Of a stretch of DNA of 64,000 nt, positions 1-6,668 are shown piece after piece. The position numbers were made by a program, and so were the translations under genes. The notes under the pieces were generated by a model. It did no database searches. It was not told the DNA's origin and was given only the letters and a program-made list of their open reading frames with translations. Position 1 is the stretch's first letter, and the number at the start of each line of letters is the position of its first letter. The DNA lies in the NCBI GenBank assembly GCA_965247525.1, contig OZ252015.1:310001-374000 (forward strand). Reading direction: 5' to 3'. Source of the DNA: JAZKID01 sp965247525 (GTDB taxonomy: Bacteria; Pseudomonadota; Alphaproteobacteria; Rhizobiales; UBA4765).

Positions 1-288
1 AGTTGTCATAGCGCCAATGGCTATCCAAGCCATATTTTTGGAAATTAAAGCCAGAAGCCCTGCACGCCTTGCCAATTTTCATCAAATTTAGAAATTCGTC
101 TTTTCTGGCTTTATAATACTTTTTTACGATCAAGTATGTCCTGTATGAATATCAAAACTCTAATTCTGCAGGCATTTAACACAGACAGTTAAAGTTTAAA
201 ACAGAAGCGCGCCAAAATAAATTGTTGATGCCTTTTAAAACAGTGCTGTGACCTGCCGCGCGCGATACGCGCTTGGCATCAAAAAGCT
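1..288. other. Left-edge stretch with no recognisable gene
   Basis: No open frame here has a ribosome binding site, a family signature or protein-like composition on either strand. The stretch is AT-rich and lies downstream of the leftward tRNA-Asp and its terminator. In related Hyphomicrobiales the nuo operon often follows these tRNA genes, but no nuoA frame is visible in the bases given. Confidence 0.5.
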
Positions 289-313
289 AAAATTCGTCCG
301 CAGGACGAATTTT
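289..313 (-). terminator. Rho-independent terminator of tRNA-Asp
   Basis: A perfect 11-bp stem (AAAATTCGTCC, loop GCA, GGACGAATTTT) lies 13 bases past the 3' end of the leftward tRNA-Asp. On the minus strand it is followed by a T-rich stretch, as expected for an intrinsic terminator of this tRNA transcript. Confidence 0.75.
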
Positions 314-326
314 TGTACATTTTTGA

Positions 327-403
327 TGGCGCGGCTGACGGGGCTCGAACCCGCGACCTCCGGCGTGACAGGCCGGCACTCTAACCAACTGAGCTACAGC
401 CGC
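327..403 (-). tRNA. tRNA-Asp (anticodon GTC)
   Basis: The minus strand reads as a complete 77-nt cloverleaf starting GCGGCTGTAGCTCAG. It has an anticodon stem-loop containing CCTGTCACG (anticodon GTC), a T-arm GGTTCGAGCCC, and an acceptor stem closing with GTCAGCCGC, then G and an encoded CCA. The acceptor pairing is complete. Confidence 0.95.
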
Positions 404-471
404 ACGAAGAGTGAAGCAGCGAGTTACGACTTGATGGTGTGCAATGTCAAGGTCAATGCCTGTCAATACGA

Positions 472-1314
472 TTACAAAATCTCTGGCACATGCAAAGCTC
501 GGCGCATGCGATTGTAGGCAACGAAAGCCTCTGCCTCGAGCGGATTGGCGCGATAAAAGTATTTGTTGAGCTGTGCTGCGGTTTTTGGGTCTTTTGGATA
601 GAGTTCACTACCAAGACCTGACAACCAATAAAACCTGCTGGCTTCACGCATCATTGCCGTATCGCCGTCCTGAAGTCCGGCCTTGATGCGATCATTTTGT
701 TCTTTATGCATCGTCTCGTGATAAATCGCAGTAACGAGATCAGCTACCGTTTCGATATTGTTGGTATTCACATCGATCTGGTTGGTCTGCGGATTAAACT
801 GGGCGATCAGGTCCGGGCTGTCGAGCTTGACCATATTTGGTGCTTCAGCAGTTGTCCCAAGCATTTTTGATGCAAGAATTGTTGAGGCCGAAGCCAGCCA
901 GTCGACAACTTTTTGAGGGGCATTTTTTAAAGAGGCCCAAAGGTTGATGCCTTTCGCAACCGCACTCTTGGAAAGCGCCTGCACCGCGTTGGCCATTGCC
1001 TGCAGATAGCCACTCTCGTGCTGATAATTGGCACGTCGACGCTCAATGCTTGGCTGGTAGTTTTGAAAAATATCTTGAATGGAAATAATTTTATCAACAG
1101 CATTTGTGCTTTTAGATGCGGCAATGGTGTCAATTTTCGATGCACGTTCAAGGCCGTCAGATGCTTCGAGTTGCCAACCTTGATTTGGCTGTTCTTCGCT
1201 TGTGAAAACATTCGGCATTTCAAGCGCGGCCATCATCAATGCATCATCAAAAATTGATGTTAAGCCATCTGCGTGATCTGCCTGCGCGTTACATTTCGAC
1301 GTTTCAATGAACAT
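472..1314 (-). CDS. Orphan protein with HExxH zincin-like motif
   Basis: The protein is 280 residues long and of unknown family. Residues 199-203 read H-E-T-M-H, the zinc-binding and catalytic signature of zincin metallopeptidases. Glu260 and Glu262, about 60 residues further on in a predicted helix (PLEAEAFVAYNRM), are candidates for the third ligand of a gluzincin. The first 110 residues are polar and helical. There is no signal peptide or membrane segment, so the protein is cytoplasmic or exported by a non-Sec route. The open frame runs upstream through tRNA-Val, so the ATG at 1314 was chosen; an ATG at 1332 abuts the tRNA and has no ribosome site. The gene sits between two tRNA genes that are normally neighbours in related genomes. 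Peptidase activity is inferred only from the motif. Confidence 0.75.
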   Translation of the reverse strand: MFIETSKCNAQADHADGLTSIFDDALMMAALEMPNVFTSEEQPNQGWQLEASDGLERASKIDTIAASKSTNAVDKIISIQDIFQNYQPSIERRRANYQHESGYLQAMANAVQALSKSAVAKGINLWASLKNAPQKVVDWLASASTILASKMLGTTAEAPNMVKLDSPDLIAQFNPQTNQIDVNTNNIETVADLVTAIYHETMHKEQNDRIKAGLQDGDTAMMREASRFYWLSGLGSELYPKDPKTAAQLNKYFYRANPLEAEAFVAYNRMRRALHVPEIL

Positions 1315-1334
1315 TGAATACCTGAAATACATTT

Positions 1335-1409
<75 letters not shown>

Positions 1410-1446
1410 CACTGTCTCGACTTATACATAGCTGACGACAAAATAA

Positions 1447-1468
1447 AAGGCTCGCACGTGCGAGCCTT
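1447..1468 (-). terminator. Palindromic intrinsic terminator
   Basis: A perfect 22-nt palindrome (AAGGCTCGCAC and its complement) can form a 9-bp hairpin with a 4-nt loop. On the minus strand it is followed by TTTTATTTTG. It lies just past the stop of the small leftward gene at 1493-1711 and upstream of tRNA-Val, so it separates the two transcripts. Confidence 0.75.
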
Positions 1469-1492
1469 AAAGTATTTTTACAAAGAAGTTCG

Positions 1493-1711
1493 TTACTGGG
1501 CTTGTGCGCGTTTCGAGCAAGGAATGCCGCCGCCGCATGGATTGCCATCTGAATCTTTACGGCTGCCAAAACTGTTTTTTTGCAAATTTTCGACAGCTGT
1601 TTTCACAATTGAAGTAAAAAAGCTTCCAAGTGACTCTAGTGTCGAACCTGCATTCGCAGCTGCTGCACGATCCGCTTTTTCTGCTGAACTTAAATCTCTA
1701 CTTGACCCCAT
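1493..1711 (-). CDS. Small orphan protein between lon and tRNA-Val
   Basis: This is a 72-residue protein of unknown family. The ATG at 1711 was chosen because GGAGG lies five bases upstream. An upstream in-frame extension would place this ribosome site inside the coding sequence. The N-terminal half is Ala/Ser-rich and likely helical. The C-terminus is short and polar with two cysteines in a Gly-rich context (DGNPCGGGIPCSKR). There is no signal peptide. It is followed by a strong terminator and preceded by two sets of palindromes at 1739-1796, so it is likely a separately regulated monocistronic gene. In many Hyphomicrobiales this place, directly after lon, is occupied by the HU gene hupB; the product here is not HU-like. 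Confidence 0.6.
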   Translation of the reverse strand: MGSSRDLSSAEKADRAAAANAGSTLESLGSFFTSIVKTAVENLQKNSFGSRKDSDGNPCGGGIPCSKRAQAQ

Positions 1712-1738
1712 AATGGCCTCCATCAAATGTTTCTGTAC

Positions 1739-1796
1739 GTTAAGCTTAACTGAAATTAAGCTTAACGCAACAGTATTTTTGATAGGTTGCGCAACT
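1739..1796 (-). promoter_or_regulatory. Cluster of short palindromes upstream of the small gene
   Basis: Between lon and the small leftward gene lie a 12-nt palindrome GTTAAGCTTAAC (1739-1750), a second copy of TTAAGCTTAAC (1756-1766, 16 bases away), and a 10-nt palindrome GTTGCGCAAC (1786-1795). Repeated palindromes just upstream of a start codon suggest binding sites for a dimeric regulator. The regulator is unknown. Confidence 0.35.
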
Positions 1797-1820
1797 AATT
1801 TTGATGAGTCAGGTCAAAAC

Positions 1821-4244
1821 TTAATGGTGCGCGGACGCTGCATCCTCAGCTTCGGCCTTACGATCAGCTTTAAGAGAGGCCTCCGTAATTTCCGGCTCTT
1901 CCCAGACGATTGGAACAGGCATGCGCACAAGTGCGTGCCTCAAAACCTCTTCCACGCGCGAAACCGGGACAATTTCAAGCCCGTTTTTCACGTTGTCAGG
2001 GATGTCAGCCAAGTCCTTGGCGTTGTCCTCTGGGATAAGAACCTTTTTAATTCCGCCTCGCAGCGCAGCCAAAAGTTTTTCTTTCAAGCCACCAATCGGT
2101 AGAACACGCCCTCGCAATGTCACCTCGCCTGTCATGGCAATGTCCCTGTGAACAGGGATGCCAGTCATCGCCGACACAATGGCAGTTGCCATACCGATAC
2201 CGGCGGAGGGGCCATCTTTCGGGGTTGCACCTTCTGGAACGTGAACGTGAACGTCGCGCTTATCGAAAAGAGGCGGTTTGAGGCCATAATCGACCGCGCG
2301 CGAGCGCACATAGGATGCCGCCGCCGAAATCGATTCCTTCATGACATCGCGAAGATTGCCTGTCACAGTCATTTTGCCCTTGCCAGGCATGGGGATGGCT
2401 TCGATTGTTAAAAGTTCGCCGCCAACTTCTGTCCAGGCAAGACCAGTCACCACGCCAACCTGATCTTCAAGTTCGGCCTGACCAAAGCGGTATTTTTGCA
2501 CGCCGAGATAGTCACCGACATTGGTGTCATCAATCGCAATCGATACAACTGTGCCTTTTGACGAAATAATCTTTTTCACGCTCTTGCGGCAAAGATTAGC
2601 GATTTCACGTTCCAAATTACGTACACCTGCTTCGCGCGTATACACACGAATAACACTGCGCAGTCCTTCATCAGTGATTGACCATTCTTCCGTCTTGAGG
2701 CCATGGCGCTTCATTTGCTCGGGAATAAGATGGCGCTTTGCAATTTCCAGCTTTTCATCTTCCGTATAACCGGCGATACGGATCACTTCCATACGATCCA
2801 TCAGAGCGGGCGGAATGTTGAGCGTATTGGCCGTTGTGATAAACATGACATTGGACAGGTCATAATCAACTTCAAGATAATGGTCGCTAAAAGTTGAGTT
2901 CTGCTCAGGGTCAAGCACTTCAAGCAGTGCCGACGACGGATCGCCGCGGAAATCCTGACCCATTTTATCGATCTCATCGAGAAGGAAAAGCGGATTGGTT
3001 TTCTTCGTCTTGCGCATTGATTGAATTACCTTGCCAGGCATTGAACCAATATAGGTGCGGCGATGACCGCGAATTTCAGCCTCATCGCGCACGCCGCCTA
3101 ACGCCATGCGAACATATTCGCGCCCTGTCGCTTTTGCGATCGACTTTGCGAGCGACGTTTTACCAACACCGGGAGGCCCGACCAGGCAAAGGATAGGGCC
3201 TTTCAGCTTATTGGAGCGCTGCTGAACAGCAAGATATTCCAAAATACGCTCTTTCACTTTTTCGAGGCCATAATGTTCGGCTTCGAGAATGTGCTCCGCA
3301 TGGTCGAGGTCCTTCTTGACCTTGCCTTTTGCACCCCAGGGGATCGACAACAACCAATCAAGATAATTGCGCACGATTGCGCTCTCAGCAGACATCGGCG
3401 ACATCTGCTTGAGTTTTTTCAACTCGTTGTTGGCCTTTTCACGCGCTTCTTTAGACAAAGCTGTTTTCTTGATTTTATCTTCCAGCTCGGACAAATCGTC
3501 TTTGCCGTCGTCATCACCAAGTTCTTTTTGAATGGCTTTCATTTGTTCATTCAAATAGTATTCGCGCTGCGTTTTCTCCATCTGGCGTTTGACGCGCGTG
3601 CGAATACGCGTCTCCACCTGAAGAACAGAAATCTCGCCTTCCATCACGCCAAGAACAGCTTCAAGGCGCCCGCGCACATCAAGCGTCTCAAGCAAGGTCT
3701 GTTTTTCACTGATCTTGATTGAAAGATTAGAAGCGACCGTGTCTGCAAGCTTTGATGCTTCGGTTGTTTGCGCAATGCTTGCAACGACTTCCGCTGAAAT
3801 CTTCTTGTTGAGCTTTACGTAATTTTCAAACTCGGAAATAACAGACCGCATCAATGCCTGAATTTCGACGGCATCGCCCAGCACATCTTCAACCGGCGTA
3901 GCATCCGCTTCATAAAAATCGTCGCGCTCGGCATATTTCGTGACCAGTGCCCGCGAGCGGCCTTCAACCAAAACTTTCACTGTTCCATCAGGAAGTTTCA
4001 AAAGCTGAAGAATTTGGCCAAGTGTGCCAACTTCAAAAATATCATCGGCATTTGGCTCGTCTTCATTTGCGCTTTTTTGGGTGGCGAGAAGAATCTGGCC
4101 ATCTGTCCGCATCACCTCTTCAAGGGCGCGGATCGATTTCTCGCGGCCAACGAAAAGCGGAACAATCATGTGGGGAAAAACAACGATATCGCGCAGCGGA
4201 AGAACCGGAAACGTTTTTTGCGAACCTGCTGTCTTGGTGCTCAT
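1821..4244 (-). CDS. lon: ATP-dependent protease Lon
   Basis: This 807-residue protein has the usual LonA size and order. The N-terminal substrate-binding LON domain starts PVLPLRDIVVFPHMIVPLF. The AAA+ module has Walker A GPPGVGKTSLAKS and Walker B FLLDEIDKM. The C-terminal serine protease domain has the Ser-Lys dyad at about Ser680 (PKDGPSAGIGMA) and Lys721 (GGLKEKLLAALRGG). Lon degrades misfolded and regulatory proteins in the cytoplasm; in alphaproteobacteria its targets include DnaA and CcrM. The ATG at 4244 follows GAGGAG. It lies downstream of clpX in the same direction, but a near-perfect RpoH promoter in the 144-base gap implies its own heat-shock transcription. Confidence 0.98.
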   Translation of the reverse strand: MSTKTAGSQKTFPVLPLRDIVVFPHMIVPLFVGREKSIRALEEVMRTDGQILLATQKSANEDEPNADDIFEVGTLGQILQLLKLPDGTVKVLVEGRSRALVTKYAERDDFYEADATPVEDVLGDAVEIQALMRSVISEFENYVKLNKKISAEVVASIAQTTEASKLADTVASNLSIKISEKQTLLETLDVRGRLEAVLGVMEGEISVLQVETRIRTRVKRQMEKTQREYYLNEQMKAIQKELGDDDGKDDLSELEDKIKKTALSKEAREKANNELKKLKQMSPMSAESAIVRNYLDWLLSIPWGAKGKVKKDLDHAEHILEAEHYGLEKVKERILEYLAVQQRSNKLKGPILCLVGPPGVGKTSLAKSIAKATGREYVRMALGGVRDEAEIRGHRRTYIGSMPGKVIQSMRKTKKTNPLFLLDEIDKMGQDFRGDPSSALLEVLDPEQNSTFSDHYLEVDYDLSNVMFITTANTLNIPPALMDRMEVIRIAGYTEDEKLEIAKRHLIPEQMKRHGLKTEEWSITDEGLRSVIRVYTREAGVRNLEREIANLCRKSVKKIISSKGTVVSIAIDDTNVGDYLGVQKYRFGQAELEDQVGVVTGLAWTEVGGELLTIEAIPMPGKGKMTVTGNLRDVMKESISAAASYVRSRAVDYGLKPPLFDKRDVHVHVPEGATPKDGPSAGIGMATAIVSAMTGIPVHRDIAMTGEVTLRGRVLPIGGLKEKLLAALRGGIKKVLIPEDNAKDLADIPDNVKNGLEIVPVSRVEEVLRHALVRMPVPIVWEEPEITEASLKADRKAEAEDAASAHH

Positions 4245-4316
4245 AGGCTTTTAACTCCTCAACCGGAATGAAGGCGCCGGCGCGCCGCAATTGAATATGA
4301 CTATCGATACAAAACA

Positions 4317-4345
4317 AAATGGGGAGACACAGGCCGCATTTCAAG
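4317..4345 (-). promoter_or_regulatory. RpoH (sigma-32) type promoter of lon
   Basis: On the minus strand CTTGAA (4345-4340) is followed after exactly 16 bases by CCCATTT (4323-4317), about 75 bases upstream of the lon start. This matches the heat-shock sigma consensus in both boxes and in spacing. lon is a classic RpoH target. Confidence 0.7.
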
Positions 4346-4388
4346 AACGGCGGCAACGCAACTTATAAAGAGAAAACAAAAGCGCTGT

Positions 4389-5663
4389 TTAAGCGCTCTT
4401 GTCTTTTGTCACATCTTTATCGTCGGCTTCGCGCTCTGAATAAATGTAAAGCGGACGTCCACCGGCATCGACGACTTCACCCGAAATAACGACCTCGGAC
4501 ACATCTTTTAAATCGGGCAGCTCATACATGGTTTCCAGCAAAATGCCTTCCATGATCGAGCGCAAGCCACGCGCACCCGTTTTACGGTCAATTGCTTTGC
4601 GGGCAATAGCCAAAAGCGCTTCCTCGTTCACAGTAAGCTTTACGTCTTCCATTTCGAAAAGGCGCTGATACTGTTTGACGATCGCATTTTTTGGCTCAGA
4701 CAAAATCTGGATCAAGGCTTTGTCATCGAGATCATCGAGCGTCGCAATAACAGGCAAGCGGCCGATGAACTCAGGGATAAGGCCGAACTTCACAAGATCT
4801 TCCGGCTCGACGGAGCGGAACACTTCGCCGACCTTGCGGCCTTCAGGCGTTGCGACAGCTGCGCCAAAACCAATCGATGTCGCGCTTGTCCGCTGCGAAA
4901 TAACCTTATCAAGACCGGCAAACGCACCCCCGCAAATGAACAGGATGTTGGTTGTATCCACCTGCAGGAACTCCTGCTGCGGATGCTTGCGGCCACCTTG
5001 CGGCGGAACAGATGCAACTGTTCCCTCCATAATTTTCAGCAAAGCCTGCTGTACACCTTCACCAGACACGTCGCGGGTAATCGATGGGTTGTCTGACTTG
5101 CGGCTGATTTTATCAACTTCATCGATATAGACGATGCCGCGCTGCGCGCGCTCGACATTGTAGTCCGCCGACTGAAGCAGCTTCAGGATAATGTTCTCGA
5201 CGTCCTCGCCGACATACCCCGCCTCTGTCAGCGTGGTTGCGTCGGCCATCGTGAAGGGCACGTCAAGAATGCGCGCAAGTGTCTGCGCCAGCAATGTCTT
5301 GCCTGTACCTGTTGGCCCGATCAGCAAAATGTTCGATTTTGCCAGTTCGACATCCGAGTTTTTAGCCGCATGATTGAGGCGCTTGTAATGGTTGTGGACA
5401 GCGACAGACAGAACGCGCTTCGCGTTATGCTGGCCGATGACATAATCATCGAGAACGCCGCTGATTTCTTTGGGGCTTGGAATGCCTTCGCGTGATTTGA
5501 CCAGCGAGGATTTGTTTTCCTCGCGAATGATATCCATGCACAGCTCAACGCATTCATCGCAGATGAACACGGTTGGCCCCGCGATCAGTTTTCTGACCTC
5601 GTGCTGGCTTTTTCCGCAGAAAGAGCAGTAAAGCGTGTTTTTCGCTTCGGTTGTTTTGCTCAT
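4389..5663 (-). CDS. clpX: ATP-dependent Clp protease ATPase subunit ClpX
   Basis: The protein is 424 residues long, as usual for ClpX. The N-terminal zinc-binding domain has four cysteines (LYCSFCGKSQHEV and FICDECVELC). The AAA+ domain has Walker A GPTGTGKTLLAQTLA and Walker B IVYIDEVDKI, then RKTGARGLRSIME (sensor 2 region). ClpX unfolds tagged and regulatory substrates and feeds them to ClpP; in alphaproteobacteria it degrades CtrA. The ATG at 5663 follows GGGGAGGA. It is 221 bases downstream of clpP, a gap holding a perfect 10-bp inverted repeat, so partial uncoupling from clpP is possible. Confidence 0.98.
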   Translation of the reverse strand: MSKTTEAKNTLYCSFCGKSQHEVRKLIAGPTVFICDECVELCMDIIREENKSSLVKSREGIPSPKEISGVLDDYVIGQHNAKRVLSVAVHNHYKRLNHAAKNSDVELAKSNILLIGPTGTGKTLLAQTLARILDVPFTMADATTLTEAGYVGEDVENIILKLLQSADYNVERAQRGIVYIDEVDKISRKSDNPSITRDVSGEGVQQALLKIMEGTVASVPPQGGRKHPQQEFLQVDTTNILFICGGAFAGLDKVISQRTSATSIGFGAAVATPEGRKVGEVFRSVEPEDLVKFGLIPEFIGRLPVIATLDDLDDKALIQILSEPKNAIVKQYQRLFEMEDVKLTVNEEALLAIARKAIDRKTGARGLRSIMEGILLETMYELPDLKDVSEVVISGEVVDAGGRPLYIYSEREADDKDVTKDKSA

Positions 5664-5832
5664 GTGGTCCTCCCCTAAAGCCGTTCTGTTAACGGCCTGA
5701 CTTCCGGCGGCGCAGGCGATTCTCGCCCTGATTCCATCGTAAGCCCTTTAAAATATAGCACCACCCTGGTGTCGATGAATTTAATGTTAGTGGGAACATG
5801 ACAGGGAAGTGTTAACGTTTGCGGCACATTTC

Positions 5833-5865
5833 GTGAACAGACTAGATTTAGGAGCGTCTGTTCAC
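5833..5865. repeat. Perfect 10-bp inverted repeat between clpP and clpX
   Basis: GTGAACAGAC (5833-5842) and GTCTGTTCAC (5856-5865) are exact inverse complements separated by 13 bases. The repeat starts about 20 bases past the clpP stop codon. There is no T-run on the minus strand, so it is not a classical terminator. It could be an mRNA stabilising or processing hairpin, or an operator for clpX. It is not a standard alphaproteobacterial LexA box (GTTC-N7-GTTC). Confidence 0.55.
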
Positions 5866-5884
5866 AATACAAGTGCCGGTTTGC

Positions 5885-6508
5885 TTACTTGATGCTTTCT
5901 TCAGGGCGCTGCTCAAGCACCTTGTCGACAATGCCAAAATCGCGGGCGGTATCGGCCGTCATGAAGTTGTCGCGCTCGAGCGCCGCTTCGATGATATCGT
6001 AATCGCGGCCTGTGTGCTTGACGTAAATTTCATTCAAGCGGCGCTTCAGGCTTTCCACTTCACGCGCATGGATCAAAATATCCGTCACCTGCCCCTGATA
6101 ACCGCCCGATGGCTGGTGGACCATAATGCGCGCATTCGGCAGCGCGAACCGATGATCTTTTGCACCAGCGGTGAGCAGCAAGGATCCCATTGAGGCCGCC
6201 TGCCCTGTGCACAATGTCGAAACATTCGGGCGGATAAACTGCATCGTGTCATAAATCGCGAGGCCGGCCGTCACAACACCGCCGGGCGAATTGATATACA
6301 TCGAAATTTCTTTTTTCGGGTTCTCGGCTTCGAGAAACAAAAGCTGCGCCACGATGAGCATGGCCATCTGGTCTTCAACCGGACCCGTCACAAAGATAAT
6401 ACGCTCGCGTAGCAGGCGCGAGAAAATGTCGAAGGCACGCTCGCCGCGCGCCGACTGCTCGACAACCATCGGAACAAGGCTGTTATAGGTCTCAATTGGA
6501 TCGCGCAT
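5885..6508 (-). CDS. clpP: ATP-dependent Clp protease proteolytic subunit ClpP
   Basis: ClpP is the tetradecameric serine protease chamber that works with ClpX (and ClpA, not in this window). The start MRDPIETYNSLVPMVVEQ is typical of the family and gives 207 residues; an ATG three codons upstream (6517) is also possible. The catalytic Ser lies in GQAASMGSLLL and the His in IMVHQPSGGYQGQ, with the Asp further on in RDNFMTADTARDFG. Synteny with clpX and lon supports the call. A heat-shock type promoter lies at 6587-6615. An upstream frame extending to 6556 adds residues that do not resemble ClpP. Confidence 0.98.
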   Translation of the reverse strand: MRDPIETYNSLVPMVVEQSARGERAFDIFSRLLRERIIFVTGPVEDQMAMLIVAQLLFLEAENPKKEISMYINSPGGVVTAGLAIYDTMQFIRPNVSTLCTGQAASMGSLLLTAGAKDHRFALPNARIMVHQPSGGYQGQVTDILIHAREVESLKRRLNEIYVKHTGRDYDIIEAALERDNFMTADTARDFGIVDKVLEQRPEESIK

Positions 6509-6586
6509 GTGAAGCATCTTTCGTAAAAGAGAAGCTGAAGGTACCTGACGATACAAACAGATGATTCGTCACCTAGACGTTAACAT

Positions 6587-6615
6587 AGATGGGAACAGTG
6601 CCTAGACTTCACAAG
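6587..6615 (-). promoter_or_regulatory. RpoH (sigma-32) type promoter of clpP
   Basis: On the minus strand CTTGTG (6615-6610) is followed after 16 bases by CCCATCT (6593-6587), about 80 bases before clpP. The -10 box matches the heat-shock consensus fully and the -35 box has one or two mismatches. Spacing is identical to the candidate promoter of lon in the same window. Confidence 0.6.
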
Positions 6616-6621
6616 TCTGAT

Positions 6622-6651
6622 AAAAAAAGCCGCCCGGAGGCGGCCTTTTTT
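6622..6651. terminator. Bidirectional intrinsic terminator
   Basis: A GC stem GCCGCC-CGGA-GGCGGC (6629-6644) is flanked by seven A on the left and six T on the right, so it can terminate in both directions. It lies 17 bases past the stop of the leftward orphan gene at 6669-8441 and insulates clpP from it. Confidence 0.85.
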
Positions 6652-6668
6652 GTTGAAACCCAGTAAAA

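Noticed and set aside
5675..5872. Leftward 65-codon frame between clpP and clpX
   Set aside because: No ribosome site, composition not protein-like, and it runs through the inverted repeat. A leader peptide cannot be excluded but is unsupported.
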